In this document: one piece after another, positions 40,465 through 50,010 of the stretch
Layout of the letters: the number at the start of each line of letters is the position of its first letter
Numbering within the stretch: the stretch's first letter is position 1
Assembly (NCBI RefSeq): GCF_028683135.1
Contig: NZ_JAJUBB010000024.1
Location: 1 to 64,000, forward strand
Reading direction: 5' to 3'
DNA from: Enterovibrio qingdaonensis
GTDB lineage: Bacteria > Pseudomonadota > Gammaproteobacteria > Enterobacterales > Vibrionaceae
Length of the DNA: 64,000 nt
Notes under the pieces: generated by a model
What the model was told of the DNA's origin: nothing
Seen by the model: only the letters and a program-made list of their open reading frames with translations
Database searches by the model: none
Made by a program: the position numbers and the translations under genes

Positions 40465-41604
40465 TCAATCCTCTTTCAAAGTGGTGATCGTCATGGTCTG
40501 GTTATGCAAGCCACAATTGAACGCCTGACCATAAGGTGCCAACTCGCCATAACTGTAGAAGCCACATAATAAGGCGTCTTTCCCGAGCACCTCTCGCACC
40601 GCGTCGACCTCATCATCCGCCATTTGATTAAACAAAAGTCGCCGTCCCACACAGCTAATCAAGATGGCAGCATCCGGCGATGACTTACCCTCACAGTTCT
40701 TCGCCGCATCCTCCGCGCCTTTTACCAATGACGGAATATCAGCACTCATTAGCTGGACTTTCGCGCCTTCAGGTACGTCACCCGCAAACGTTACGCTTTC
40801 CTCTTCTTCATCAATAGCAAGCAATGTCCGAATCACCGACGTGCCCGCTTCTTCCACGTACAAGTTCAGCGGATAGCGCAGACCGCTCCCCGGCAGTTCG
40901 TTCGCTTGTTCACCCAAATAAGTCCGATAGAGAGAAAGCGCTGGCTCATAATCGATTTCGTACACCACGTTGGATTCAGAGTGCGTGACCGTTCTATCAG
41001 GACCGAACTCTCGCCAACCACCGCCAGACCCAAACCCAACGTGCAGCCTGTGTCCGTAAAAGCCAATGGCAACAATGCGTCCTGACTTGGCATGATTTTG
41101 GTACCACACCAACGTCTTCTCAAATCGGCCATGGTCTCCGGCTAAGCCCCCCGTCACGGGGATCGAGGCGGGAAGTATGCTGTTGAAGCCACTGGCTAAC
41201 TCACTGCCATTGACCATCAAGCCATCACTCAAGACAAACACCCAAGTCAGGCTGTCTTGATACAAGGATTTTCCAAGCACCTTTCCGGCTTCAAAGGAAC
41301 GCTCTGGTTCTATATCAATGTGTTCAATACGTATTTGGGTGTGATCGAATTGATAAATTGTCGCCACAATCTGCGCTTCACTCACGCTGATGACGCTGTT
41401 ATTGATTTCGCCAGAGCTCGAGCAGCCAGCCACATGGCTATTGGGGAAAAATGCCAATAAGCGGTGGACGGCATCGGTATATTCTGGTGAGTCAGTGACC
41501 CCAAACAAAAGCACGAGGGTCTGGGGGGAGTCCATCACTCCCAGCGTTTCGAGAGAGTGCCAGTCAGAATCTTTTGACCACGTACATTGAGCACTTCGAA
41601 TCAC
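40465..41604 (-). CDS. FIST-domain signal-sensing protein
   Basis: A 379-residue soluble protein with FIST N and FIST C domains, found in bacterial signalling and thought to bind small ligands such as amino acids. Start GTG at 41604 giving MIRSAQCTWSKDSDW, because GGAGG lies five bases upstream; a GTG four codons earlier overlaps that site. Typical features: HVAGCSSSGEINNSVISVSEAQIVATIYQFD, SLTWVFVLSDGLMVNGSELASGF, and FIST C SCVGRRLLFNQMADDEVDAV with a final GFYSYGELAPYGQAFNCGLHNQTMTITTL. It immediately precedes the PAS-GGDEF gene, so it probably feeds cyclic di-GMP control. Confidence 0.9.
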   Translation of the reverse strand: MIRSAQCTWSKDSDWHSLETLGVMDSPQTLVLLFGVTDSPEYTDAVHRLLAFFPNSHVAGCSSSGEINNSVISVSEAQIVATIYQFDHTQIRIEHIDIEPERSFEAGKVLGKSLYQDSLTWVFVLSDGLMVNGSELASGFNSILPASIPVTGGLAGDHGRFEKTLVWYQNHAKSGRIVAIGFYGHRLHVGFGSGGGWREFGPDRTVTHSESNVVYEIDYEPALSLYRTYLGEQANELPGSGLRYPLNLYVEEAGTSVIRTLLAIDEEEESVTFAGDVPEGAKVQLMSADIPSLVKGAEDAAKNCEGKSSPDAAILISCVGRRLLFNQMADDEVDAVREVLGKDALLCGFYSYGELAPYGQAFNCGLHNQTMTITTLKED

Positions 41605-41722
41605 ATCTACCTCCACGAGATTGAGACAATGTCTTTCTTTCTAGAATAGGTAAGATTCCACGGGTTGACCAAAAGGAGCACAAGGGAGGTGCAAGACGAA
41701 CGCTGACACCTTCCCTCTGATT

Positions 41723-42136
41723 TTAATCTTCAGATGCCAAAGCTTCGAGAATTGAACAATGACTCGCATTGTCTTCAACGTGCCCACAGCAGGCATCATT
41801 GAGCTTTTTTAATGCATTACGGATCTCGGTCAACTCTGTAATTTTCTGGTCGATTTCATCGAGTTTTTTCTGGGTGATACCTTTAACTTCTGCGCAGCTA
41901 TGCAGGCTAGCTTCAAGACGAATTTCCAACATCTCCTGAATGTCTTCCAGCGTCAGTCCGATGCGCTTTGCTTTTAAAATAAAATGCACGCGAGAAATCG
42001 CATCTTCTTGGTAAAGACGATAGCCACTCTCACTTCTGGACGACGGCGTAATCAGTCCTACCTTCTCATAGAAACGCAACGTATCCCCCGACACACCAGC
42101 CAGCTTGGCAAGCTGCCCTATTTGCAACATCTTCAT
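41723..42136 (-). CDS. zntR: Zn(II)-responsive MerR-family regulator
   Basis: MerR-family activator of zinc export. The 137 residues from ATG 42136 (AAGGTG five bases upstream) have the HTH MKMLQIGQLAKLAGVSGDTLRFYEKVGLITPSSRSESGYRLY, the dimer helix, and metal-binding cysteines in HSCAEVKG, ACCGHVEDNASHCSIL, matching the ZntR zinc pattern. The expected target, a zntA P-type ATPase, is not in the window; such regulators often act in trans. Confidence 0.9.
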   Translation of the reverse strand: MKMLQIGQLAKLAGVSGDTLRFYEKVGLITPSSRSESGYRLYQEDAISRVHFILKAKRIGLTLEDIQEMLEIRLEASLHSCAEVKGITQKKLDEIDQKITELTEIRNALKKLNDACCGHVEDNASHCSILEALASED

Positions 42137-42258
42137 TTCTTCACCTTTGTTGGCTACACCATGGTCAGAATTGTGACAAAACCATAAAAGCAATCGATTG
42201 CGTCAGTAATTTAGGTTAGAATATGCGCCGAATCAATCAAGGCTCTGCCGTAACGGGT

Positions 42259-42302
42259 ATTTGGCAAAGCGGCTCCCCTGACAGCCAGCGGTTTTGCCAA
42301 AT
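42259..42302 (+). other. hairpin in the purH leader
   Basis: ATTTGGCAAA (42259-42268) pairs with TTTGCCAAAT (42293-42302). Inside the loop GGCT and AGCC can pair again, giving a structured 44-base element 32 bp before the purH ATG. No T tract follows. It could be an RNA switch or attenuator-like element, or a dyad operator (it is not a good PurR box). Confidence 0.5.
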
Positions 42303-42334
42303 ATCTTATCCCCACAGTTGAAGAGATGGTAGCA

Positions 42335-43927
42335 ATGGAAAACGCTCGTCCTATTCGTCGCGCATTGATTAGCGTATCTGATAAAACCGGTATTGTTGAG
42401 TTTGCGAAAGCACTGGCAGAGAAAGGCGTTGATATCCTTTCGACTGGCGGTACGGCTCGCCTGCTCGCAGAGCAAGGTCTGAACGTCACGGAAGTATCTG
42501 ACTACACGGGCTTCCCAGAAATGATGGACGGACGCGTTAAGACCCTGCACCCGAAAGTTCACGGTGGCATCCTTGGTCGTCGCGATACGGACGATGCAGT
42601 GATGGATAAGCACAACATTTCCCCAATCGATATGGTTGTCGTTAACCTGTATCCCTTCGCTGAAACTGTCGCGAAAGAAGGCTGTACGCTGGAAGATGCA
42701 GTGGAAAACATCGATATCGGTGGCCCAACCATGGTTCGCTCAGCGGCGAAAAATCACAAAGATGTGGCTATTGTGGTAAATGCTTCAGATTACGATCGCG
42801 TATTGACAGAGCTGGACACAAACAAGGGTTCACTGACGCTGAAAACCCGCTTCGATTTAGCAATTTCTGCATTCGAGCACACTGCCGCTTACGACGGCAT
42901 GATTGCCAACTACTTCGGTACCATGGTGCCATCCTACGGTGATAATAAAGAAGGTGACGACGAGTCGAAATTCCCTCGCACTTTCAATCAGCAGTTCATC
43001 AAAAAGCAAGACATGCGCTACGGCGAAAACAGCCATCAAGCTGCGGCTTTCTACACCGAAGCCAAGCCAGAAGAAGCATCTGTATCAACCGCCACACAGC
43101 TTCAAGGTAAGGCACTGTCTTACAACAACATCGCTGACACCGATGCGGCACTTGAATGTGTGAAAGAGTTCATCGAGCCAGCATGTGTCATCGTTAAACA
43201 CGCAAATCCTTGTGGTGTTGCGCTGGGTGACAACCTTCTTGAAGCTTACGACCGCGCTTACAAGACTGACCCTACGTCAGCGTTTGGCGGCATCATCGCC
43301 TTTAACCGTGAACTGGATGCAGAAACCGCGCAGGCTATCGTTGACCGTCAGTTCGTAGAAGTCATCATTGCGCCAAGCGTGTCTGATGCTGCGGTTGAAG
43401 TGGTTAGCGCGAAGAAAAACGTTCGCTTGCTGGTTTGCGGCGAGTGGAGCACCCAAACCACAGGCTTTGACGTGAAACGCGTTAACGGCGGCCTGCTGGT
43501 TCAAGACCGCGACCAAGGCATGGTGTCGATAGACGACCTGAAAGTGGTGTCTAAGCGTCAGCCATCTGAAGACGAGCTGCGCGATGCACTGTTCTGCTGG
43601 AAAGTGGCGAAATACGTGAAATCCAACGCGATTGTATATGCAAAAGGCAACATGACTATCGGTGTGGGTGCAGGCCAAATGAGCCGCGTCTATTCAGCGA
43701 AAATCGCGGGTATCAAAGCCGCTGATGAAAACCTAGAAGTCGCAGGCAGCGTGATGGCGTCTGATGCGTTCTTCCCATTCCGTGATGGCATTGATGCCGC
43801 GGCAGAAGCTGGCATCACCTGCGTTATCCAGCCAGGCGGTTCAATGCGTGATGACGAAGTGATTGCTGCCGCAGATGAACACGGCATGTCCATGGTATTT
43901 ACCGGTATGCGCCACTTCCGCCACTAA
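42335..43927 (+). CDS. purH: bifunctional AICAR transformylase / IMP cyclohydrolase
   Basis: Catalyses the last two steps of IMP synthesis. About 530 residues from ATG 42335 (GAAGAGATGG upstream); ATG 42326 is less well spaced. The N-terminal cyclohydrolase domain has [32 protein letters not shown] and the C-terminal transformylase domain has [57 protein letters not shown] and a final [29 protein letters not shown]. Complete. 59 bp before purD as usual for the purHD operon. Confidence 0.97.
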   Translation: MENARPIRRALISVSDKTGIVEFAKALAEKGVDILSTGGTARLLAEQGLNVTEVSDYTGFPEMMDGRVKTLHPKVHGGILGRRDTDDAVMDKHNISPIDMVVVNLYPFAETVAKEGCTLEDAVENIDIGGPTMVRSAAKNHKDVAIVVNASDYDRVLTELDTNKGSLTLKTRFDLAISAFEHTAAYDGMIANYFGTMVPSYGDNKEGDDESKFPRTFNQQFIKKQDMRYGENSHQAAAFYTEAKPEEASVSTATQLQGKALSYNNIADTDAALECVKEFIEPACVIVKHANPCGVALGDNLLEAYDRAYKTDPTSAFGGIIAFNRELDAETAQAIVDRQFVEVIIAPSVSDAAVEVVSAKKNVRLLVCGEWSTQTTGFDVKRVNGGLLVQDRDQGMVSIDDLKVVSKRQPSEDELRDALFCWKVAKYVKSNAIVYAKGNMTIGVGAGQMSRVYSAKIAGIKAADENLEVAGSVMASDAFFPFRDGIDAAAEAGITCVIQPGGSMRDDEVIAAADEHGMSMVFTGMRHFRH

Positions 43928-43986
43928 GTGCTTTTTCAGCCTGATGCCATTTCCCGCATAAGGCTGCTTTGATTTAAGGATTGAAT

Positions 43987-45276
43987 ATGGACGTATTGGT
44001 TATTGGTGGTGGCGGTCGTGAACACGCACTCGCGTGGAAAGTGGCACAATCTGCAAAAGTGAACACAGTCTATGTCGCGCCAGGCAACGCAGGTACCGCA
44101 CTTGAGCCAAAACTCGAGAACGTAGCAATTGACGTGGAAGACATTCCAGCATTGGTTGCGTTCGCAAAAGATAAAGACATCGGTCTGACCATTGTCGGCC
44201 CAGAAGCACCGCTAGTCATTGGTGTGGTTGACGCATTCCGAGAAGCGGACCTACCGATTTTTGGTCCGACAGAAGCGGCTGCGCAGCTGGAAGGCTCTAA
44301 AGCATTCACCAAAGACTTCTTGGCTCGCCATCAAATCCCAACCGCTGAATACCAAAACTTCACCGAGATTGAGCCAGCCTTGGCGTATGTGCGTGAGAAA
44401 GGCGCACCAATCGTGGTGAAAGCCGACGGTCTTGCGGCAGGTAAAGGCGTGATTGTCGCCATGACGCTGGAAGAAGCAGAGAATGCCATCCAAGACATGC
44501 TGGCAGGCAATGCCTTTGGTGAAGCCGGCCACCGCGTGGTGGTTGAAGAGTTTCTCGATGGCGAAGAAGCCAGCTTCATCGTGATGGTCGATGGCAAAAA
44601 CGTATTACCGATGGCCACCAGCCAAGACCACAAGCGCGTAGGCAATGGTGATACAGGGCCAAACACGGGTGGCATGGGCGCATATAGCCCGGCACCGGTT
44701 GTTACACCTGAAATCCACGACCGTGTAATGAACGAAGTCATCTTCCCAACCGTGCGCGGTATGGAGGCAGAAGGCCATCCATACACAGGCTTCCTGTACG
44801 CAGGTTTGATGGTGATGGCTGACGGCACGCCTAAAGTTATCGAATACAACTGCCGATTTGGTGATCCAGAGACACAACCTATCATGTTGCGTCTTCAATC
44901 TGACTTGGTGGATCTGTGTGAAGCGGCGGTCGCTGGCAAGCTGGATACGGTTGAGTCTCAATGGGATCCGCGCGCCTCTATCGGTGTCGTTCTGGCTGCA
45001 GGCGGTTACCCTGCATCATACGACAAAGGCGATGTTATCTCTGGGCTGGAAAACGCAGCAATGGACGCTGCAAAAGTCTTCCATGCAGGTACGGCAGAGA
45101 AAGACGGCCGTGTTGTCACCGCTGGCGGTCGAGTCCTGTGTGCAACAGCCATGGGCGATAGCGTTTCTGACGCCCAGAAACGCGCCTACGAGCTTGCAGC
45201 GAAAATTAGCTGGAAAGGTATGTTCCACCGTGATGACATTGGCTACCGTGCGATTGAGCGCGAAAACAACCAATAA
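43987..45276 (+). CDS. purD: phosphoribosylamine-glycine ligase
   Basis: Second step of purine synthesis, joining phosphoribosylamine and glycine using ATP. ATG 43987 with AAGGA six bases upstream gives 429 residues, the E. coli length. ATP-grasp motifs: VLVIGGGGREHALAWKVAQS, GPEAPLVIGVVDAFREA, VVKADGLAAGKGVIVA, DGEEASFIVMVDGKNVLPMATSQDHKR, and EYNCRFGDPETQPIM. Confidence 0.97.
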   Translation: MDVLVIGGGGREHALAWKVAQSAKVNTVYVAPGNAGTALEPKLENVAIDVEDIPALVAFAKDKDIGLTIVGPEAPLVIGVVDAFREADLPIFGPTEAAAQLEGSKAFTKDFLARHQIPTAEYQNFTEIEPALAYVREKGAPIVVKADGLAAGKGVIVAMTLEEAENAIQDMLAGNAFGEAGHRVVVEEFLDGEEASFIVMVDGKNVLPMATSQDHKRVGNGDTGPNTGGMGAYSPAPVVTPEIHDRVMNEVIFPTVRGMEAEGHPYTGFLYAGLMVMADGTPKVIEYNCRFGDPETQPIMLRLQSDLVDLCEAAVAGKLDTVESQWDPRASIGVVLAAGGYPASYDKGDVISGLENAAMDAAKVFHAGTAEKDGRVVTAGGRVLCATAMGDSVSDAQKRAYELAAKISWKGMFHRDDIGYRAIERENNQ

Positions 45277-45294
45277 GAACAACGGTTTCTAAAG

Positions 45295-45330
45295 AAAAGC
45301 CCCTTACCTCGAAGAGATAAGGGGCTTTTT
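45295..45330 (+). terminator. purHD terminator
   Basis: AAAAGCCCCTTA and TAAGGGGCTTTTT arms, 11-base loop, ending in a T run 19 bp after purD. Confidence 0.88.
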
Positions 45331-45356
45331 CATGTTTGCGTCTTCGCTTTTAAGCC

Positions 45357-46043
45357 TTAGCTTTTAAAGACAGGCCTGACAAGACAAGGCGTATCGCCTG
45401 CTCCCAGCATGATCACTTCATTCACTGTGTTAGACCTTCTACCCACTTCACCAACAGCGGCAAGAAAGTTACGCTGCGGATTAAGACGCTGCAAAAGGTA
45501 ATCAGGAAGCACTGTATCAAACGTCAGGGTTTTCTCTGATGAGGAGCCACATTCTTCAAAAGTGCCCGCTTTCCAATACCCTTGGAAAAAATCCTGACTT
45601 TCCTTTCCAAGGGTCTTCGCGTTTGCCAACGATTGTTCGGCTTGTCGGTAGTACTTCACCAACTCAGTACTTCTGATTGGTAGCAGATCGCCATCCAAAC
45701 GGTACTGTTGGTATACAGCCTGACCTTCAGAGTCATAACGTATCAGTATCGATTGCTCTTTAAGCTTTCCACCATCAAGCACTGTACCTTTACGGTGAAT
45801 TTCGCGCACTACACCTTTGCGCCAACGATATTCTGATTGATATTGCCCATGGTCACCCATCAACACGATTTCGGAGAGGGTTTCTGGAAAGGTCTGTTTT
45901 TCGTCGAGCCAATAAATGCTGGTTGCATCACCTTGTACGGCGGCAGTTTGCGTGGTTTTTACAGGAACGATTGCTTCTGTCGAGCTACAGCCCGCCAGTG
46001 CGAGTACGAGAAGTGAAAAGAGAGGTGCTGCGATTACGCGCAT
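45357..46043 (-). CDS. yjaH: YjaH-like DUF1481 lipoprotein
   Basis: A lipoprotein of unknown function. From ATG 46043 (GGCGGA upstream) the signal peptide MRVIAAPLFSLLVLALAGC ends in the lipobox LAGC, so Cys19 should be lipidated. The mature domain (about 210 residues) resembles DUF1481/YjaH, with QSEYRWRKGVVREIHRKG and CLVRPVFKS at the end. In E. coli yjaH also lies next to hupA, in the same order and strand, which supports the name. Confidence 0.8.
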   Translation of the reverse strand: MRVIAAPLFSLLVLALAGCSSTEAIVPVKTTQTAAVQGDATSIYWLDEKQTFPETLSEIVLMGDHGQYQSEYRWRKGVVREIHRKGTVLDGGKLKEQSILIRYDSEGQAVYQQYRLDGDLLPIRSTELVKYYRQAEQSLANAKTLGKESQDFFQGYWKAGTFEECGSSSEKTLTFDTVLPDYLLQRLNPQRNFLAAVGEVGRRSNTVNEVIMLGAGDTPCLVRPVFKS

Positions 46044-46085
46044 AAAAATCCGCCAAAACATAAGGATGCTTTGGCGGAGTATAAC

Positions 46086-46358
46086 TTACTTCACTGCGTC
46101 TTTAAGCGCTTTGCCCGCAACAAACGCTGGAACGTTTGCAGCTGCAATTTGAATTTCCTGACCAGTTTGTGGGTTACGGCCAGTGCGCGCAGCACGTTGG
46201 TTAACTTTAAACGTACCGAAACCGATCAGTTGAACCTGATCACCGTCTTTCAGCGCACCTTCGATACCAGCCAGAGTTGCTTCCAGTGCTGCTTTCGCTT
46301 GTGCTTTAGACAGGTCTGCTTTCTCTGCAATCAGGTCGATCAAGTTGGTCTTGTTCAT
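46086..46358 (-). CDS. hupA: DNA-binding protein HU-alpha
   Basis: Nucleoid-compacting histone-like protein. The 90-residue product [90 protein letters not shown] is the alpha type, with the GFGTF core and the DNA-intercalating RNPQTG arm. Upstream of yjaH on the same strand. Confidence 0.98.
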   Translation of the reverse strand: MNKTNLIDLIAEKADLSKAQAKAALEATLAGIEGALKDGDQVQLIGFGTFKVNQRAARTGRNPQTGQEIQIAAANVPAFVAGKALKDAVK

Positions 46359-46594
46359 TAGGTCTTCCCTTCTTTAGGTTTTCTTGAGACAAGGCAACTC
46401 TAATTCAAAAGAAGCCCGACTGGCAAAGGTTTGTGGCACTACAAGTGACTGTATGCAGAGTCTTTAACCATAAACTGAGCGCATCCTCACAAAATATTGG
46501 GTATATTTCCGCTGCAACACTTGTATTTACTGCGCTGAGACCCGATTCTTGCCGCTACTATTATTACTGTTAATTACTTAAACGCTGGAAAACG

Positions 46595-47788
46595 ATGATC
46601 CTGCTAATCATGTTTGTGGCACTGTCTATCGGTGTCTCATTTATCTGCTCGGTGCTTGAAGCCATTCTGCTGAGTATTACCCCAAGCTATTTAGCTCAGA
46701 TGCGACAGGAGGGTCACCCGGCGGCAGCCCGTCTTCAAGAATTAAAAGATGATATTGACCGTCCGCTGGCTTCCATTTTAACCCTGAATACCATTGCACA
46801 CACTGTGGGTGCTGCAGCTTCTGGCGCACAAGCCACCAAAGTGTTTGGTGATGCATGGTTAGGTGTGTTTTCCGCGGTATTAACGCTGGCCATTTTGCTA
46901 CTGTCTGAAATCGTACCAAAAACTATTGGTGCAACTTACTGGCGTCAAATGGCACCAGGTGCGGCTTCTATCCTGCGTTGGATGGTATGGGCACTCACCC
47001 CAATCGTTTGGGCGTCAGAGCAGCTCACCCGTCGCCTATCGCGTGGTAAAGAACAACCTAAGCTACGCGATGAAATCTCTGCAATGGCCCTGCTGGCAAA
47101 AGAAAATGGCGAGCTAGCAGACGACGAATCGACCATGCTGACCAACTTGCTGAGCTTGCGTGATGTCCCTGTGACGAAGTTGATGACGCCACGTCCGGTA
47201 TTGTTCCGTGTGGATGCGTCGATGAGCATTGAAGGCTTCTTGAAAGAGCACCACGATACACCGTTTTCACGCCCACTGGTTTACGCTGAGCAACGTGACA
47301 ACATCTTAGGCTTTGTGCACCGTCTGGAGCTATTCTCAGCCAATCAACACGGCAAGGGCCAGCAACCACTGAGCAGCATCATGCGCCCAATCCCTGTGGT
47401 ACATGACTCAACACACGTGCCAAAGGCGTTTGACCGCCTGATGGCGCAGCGTTCTCAATTGGCACTGATTGTAGATGAATACGGCGATGTCCAAGGGATC
47501 ATTACCATCGAAGACATCTTCGAGCACTTAATGGGCAAAGAGATCGTCGACGAAGCTGACAAGACGTCCAATATGCAAGCTTTGGCTCATGAACGCTGGG
47601 AAGACTGGAAAGAAACTCACGGCGTGATTCAAAGTAATGATGATGACGACGATGAAAGTCCGCAAAAAGCAGAGCCTGACACCACTGCAGAGATCGCCGG
47701 AGAGGACAAGGTCGCTGACGACAACGGGAATACACCACAAGAACCGGTGACAGATACCAAAGATCTTGCCGAGAAAAACGCAAAATAA
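46595..47788 (+). CDS. CNNM/CBS-domain transport or regulator protein (CorC/hemolysin family)
   Basis: A 397-residue inner-membrane protein: a CNNM (DUF21) domain of about four helices (residues 1-160, MILLIMFVALSIGVSFICSVLEAILLSITPSYLAQM, ASILTLNTIAHTVGAA, LLLSEIVPKTIGATYW), then a CBS pair (about 190-310). A disordered acidic tail (about 340-397) follows, rich in Asp and Glu. CNNM proteins are linked to Mg2+ or cobalt homeostasis; the old hemolysin label is misleading. Family members usually also have a CorC/HlyC transporter-associated domain at the C-terminus; here it is replaced by the acidic tail. Confidence 0.85.
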   Translation: MILLIMFVALSIGVSFICSVLEAILLSITPSYLAQMRQEGHPAAARLQELKDDIDRPLASILTLNTIAHTVGAAASGAQATKVFGDAWLGVFSAVLTLAILLLSEIVPKTIGATYWRQMAPGAASILRWMVWALTPIVWASEQLTRRLSRGKEQPKLRDEISAMALLAKENGELADDESTMLTNLLSLRDVPVTKLMTPRPVLFRVDASMSIEGFLKEHHDTPFSRPLVYAEQRDNILGFVHRLELFSANQHGKGQQPLSSIMRPIPVVHDSTHVPKAFDRLMAQRSQLALIVDEYGDVQGIITIEDIFEHLMGKEIVDEADKTSNMQALAHERWEDWKETHGVIQSNDDDDDESPQKAEPDTTAEIAGEDKVADDNGNTPQEPVTDTKDLAEKNAK

Positions 47789-47794
47789 CAAAAC

Positions 47795-47823
47795 AAAAAA
47801 ACGGGCCAATGGCCCGTTTTTTT
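47795..47823. terminator. bidirectional terminator between the CNNM gene and yjaG
   Basis: ACGGGCC, AAT, GGCCCGT flanked by A and T runs, between convergent genes. Confidence 0.92.
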
Positions 47824-47839
47824 CATGCGATAACAACCG

Positions 47840-48427
47840 TTAGATTGATAAACCCAGATTGCTTACGCCGTCTTCGCGAAGCTCATTGCGAATACCACGG
47901 ATCATCTCGACATCGCGTTCAGTTGCTTCTTTCAGTGCACGGAAAATCGCCCACTGAACATCCCACTCCGCACACACTGACTCAATCTCTTTCTGATTCT
48001 CGTCAGTGACTTCCACACCTGTTTGCGCTTCTTCAAGTTGCGCCACGCTCGCCACTGACTGCTGGCTGATCTTCAGCACAGATTCCATCACTAGGTCACG
48101 GTCCAACAAGGTGTGGATAAGGGTCGACATCGCCACACAGGCATCAATCGCAGGGTAAACCAGATAGATATCGAACTCCTCAGTTGTCGGGATGATATCT
48201 TCTAGTTTTTCTAGCTGATTTTCGAAGTCGATTTTGGCACTTTTAACTGTCAGAATCTCCCACACGCAATCAAGCAATTGGCGATATGCTTGAGGCTCGG
48301 CGAAGTCAGTTTGCTGACAGAACGCGGCATAGTTTGGATACATACGCTCCACCAGTGCCGCCATAAAGGTGATGTGCTGCCATTGCTCTAGTTTTTCGAG
48401 TCGCAGCTGGATCGGATTTTTTAACAT
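47840..48427 (-). CDS. yjaG: YjaG family protein (DUF416)
   Basis: A 195-residue soluble, all-helical protein of unknown function, DUF416 family, starting MLKNPIQLRLEKLEQWQHITFMAALVERMYPNYAAFCQQT. In E. coli yjaG lies close to hupA and hemE, as here, which supports the name. Sequence is complete. Confidence 0.88.
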   Translation of the reverse strand: MLKNPIQLRLEKLEQWQHITFMAALVERMYPNYAAFCQQTDFAEPQAYRQLLDCVWEILTVKSAKIDFENQLEKLEDIIPTTEEFDIYLVYPAIDACVAMSTLIHTLLDRDLVMESVLKISQQSVASVAQLEEAQTGVEVTDENQKEIESVCAEWDVQWAIFRALKEATERDVEMIRGIRNELREDGVSNLGLSI

Positions 48428-48520
48428 GGTCTGCCGTCTACACTGATTACCGACGTATAATGCCGGAAAGGATTTCCGCGCAAGTGTACTTTATATACTG
48501 CGTCAGCAAAAGGAACAGAT

Positions 48521-49426
48521 ATGAACCAACTCTATCTTTGCTCTATCAACGAAGCGCGATACAGAGCACTGCTAGAAGCGGCCGCGTTGCCAGATCTGGT
48601 GCTCACTGATTCCGTCCAAGACGCGACAATAATACTAGCTGACCCACCCAAGCTTGCACCACGAATTGAAAAAGCGACGCAACTGCAGTGGCTACAATCA
48701 ACATTCGCAGGGGCTGATGCATTGCTAAGCAAGCCACGAACAGACTACACACTGACGAATGTGCGCGGTATTTTTGGTCCTTTAATGTCTGAGTATGTCT
48801 TTGGACAACTTCTAACACTGAGCCGCCACTTGCCTCACTATCGTGATATGCAGGAAGGCGCGCGCTGGTCACCTATCTCTTATCGGGGCCTGACGGGAAA
48901 AACGATGGTGATATTGGGAACAGGGTCTATCGGCGCGCATGTCGCTTCCACAGCTCGCCACTTTGGCATGAAGACAATTGGCGTCAGCCGCTCAGGAAAA
49001 TCCGTTACGGCGTTCGACAAGGTGTTGCCCACCCATCACATCACCACGGCACTGTCTGACGCGGATGTGATTGTTTCTATCTTGCCGTCAACGACAGAAA
49101 CAAAAGGCATCATAAACTTGGAAACCCTATCTGTATGCCAAGGCGCGATTTTGTTTAACGTTGGACGCGGCCCTGCAGTGGAAGAGCAAGGACTATTGGA
49201 CGCACTTGATGCTGGGTATATTCAGCACGCAGTACTGGATGTTTTTTGCCACGAGCCATTAGCGTCTTCACACCCGTTCTGGCAACACCCGTCAATTACG
49301 GTTACGCCGCATATCTCAGCAGAAAGCTTTCCCGAGCAAGTGTTTGAGATTTTCGCTGACAACTACCGTCGCTGGTGCAACGGCGAGCCACTAAACTATG
49401 TGATGGACTTTTCGCTGGGGTATTAA
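48521..49426 (+). CDS. D-2-hydroxyacid dehydrogenase
   Basis: A 301-residue NAD(P)-dependent dehydrogenase. Rossmann dinucleotide motif VILGTGSIGAHVASTAR (residues about 130-150), catalytic Arg in FNVGRGPAV, Glu in VFCHEPL and His in VTPHISAE. Closest in type to the short GhrA/YoaD-like hydroxypyruvate or glyoxylate reductases. Substrate not deducible. It ends TAATG with the next gene, overlapping one base, so the two are co-translated. Confidence 0.88.
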   Translation: MNQLYLCSINEARYRALLEAAALPDLVLTDSVQDATIILADPPKLAPRIEKATQLQWLQSTFAGADALLSKPRTDYTLTNVRGIFGPLMSEYVFGQLLTLSRHLPHYRDMQEGARWSPISYRGLTGKTMVILGTGSIGAHVASTARHFGMKTIGVSRSGKSVTAFDKVLPTHHITTALSDADVIVSILPSTTETKGIINLETLSVCQGAILFNVGRGPAVEEQGLLDALDAGYIQHAVLDVFCHEPLASSHPFWQHPSITVTPHISAESFPEQVFEIFADNYRRWCNGEPLNYVMDFSLGY

Positions 49427-50010
49427 TGGCCGACATTACACTGACCGCACTGCTGGATGACATTAGACGCTGTAATCACTGCGAGGCGCAGTTACCGCTT
49501 GGGCCACGACCTGTTGTCCAAGCCAGCAGTACCGCAAAATTGCTGATCATCGGACAGGCACCCGGTACGCGCGTGCATGAAACGGGGATCCCGTGGAATG
49601 ACCCAAGTGGCGATCGCCTGCGCGAATGGCTACAAATGGACAAAGAAAGATTCTACGATCCCGAGCAAGTGGCCATAATGCCGATGGGCTTTTGCTACCC
49701 GGGTCGCGGTAAGTCTGGCGATCTTCCGCCAAGACCTGAATGCGCACCGAAATGGCATCAGTTGATTTCCGCGCATCTAGCCGATGTGCAACTGACGTTG
49801 CTAATTGGCGATTATGCGCAGCGATACTACCTCGAAGGGAGGCCAAAAACGCTCACAGACACCGTCAAAGCGAACACACAATGGGCACCCAGTTTTATCG
49901 CGCTCCCTCACCCATCACCGCGTAATAACCTGTGGCTGAGAAAGAATCCGTGGTTTGAAGCTAAAACCCTTCCTTTTTTACGATGCCGTATTGATCAGCT
50001 TTTTTCCTGA
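49426..50010 (+). CDS. uracil-DNA glycosylase family protein
   Basis: A 194-residue member of the UDG superfamily: N-terminal Cys pair (RCNHCEAQLPLG), KLLIIGQAPGTRVHETGIPWNDPSGDRLREWL (active-site motif A of the GQAPG type) and the second active-site segment ALPHPSPRNNLWLRKNPWF. This resembles COG1573-like small UDGs, not Ung. Probably involved in base excision repair or an RNA/nucleotide role. Start ATG at 49426 from the TAATG overlap with the dehydrogenase; co-transcribed with it. Confidence 0.82.
   Translation: MADITLTALLDDIRRCNHCEAQLPLGPRPVVQASSTAKLLIIGQAPGTRVHETGIPWNDPSGDRLREWLQMDKERFYDPEQVAIMPMGFCYPGRGKSGDLPPRPECAPKWHQLISAHLADVQLTLLIGDYAQRYYLEGRPKTLTDTVKANTQWAPSFIALPHPSPRNNLWLRKNPWFEAKTLPFLRCRIDQLFS

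Noticed and set aside
44331-44885. 184-codon frame antisense to purD
   Set aside because: purD is intact on the other strand; no signal of coding here.
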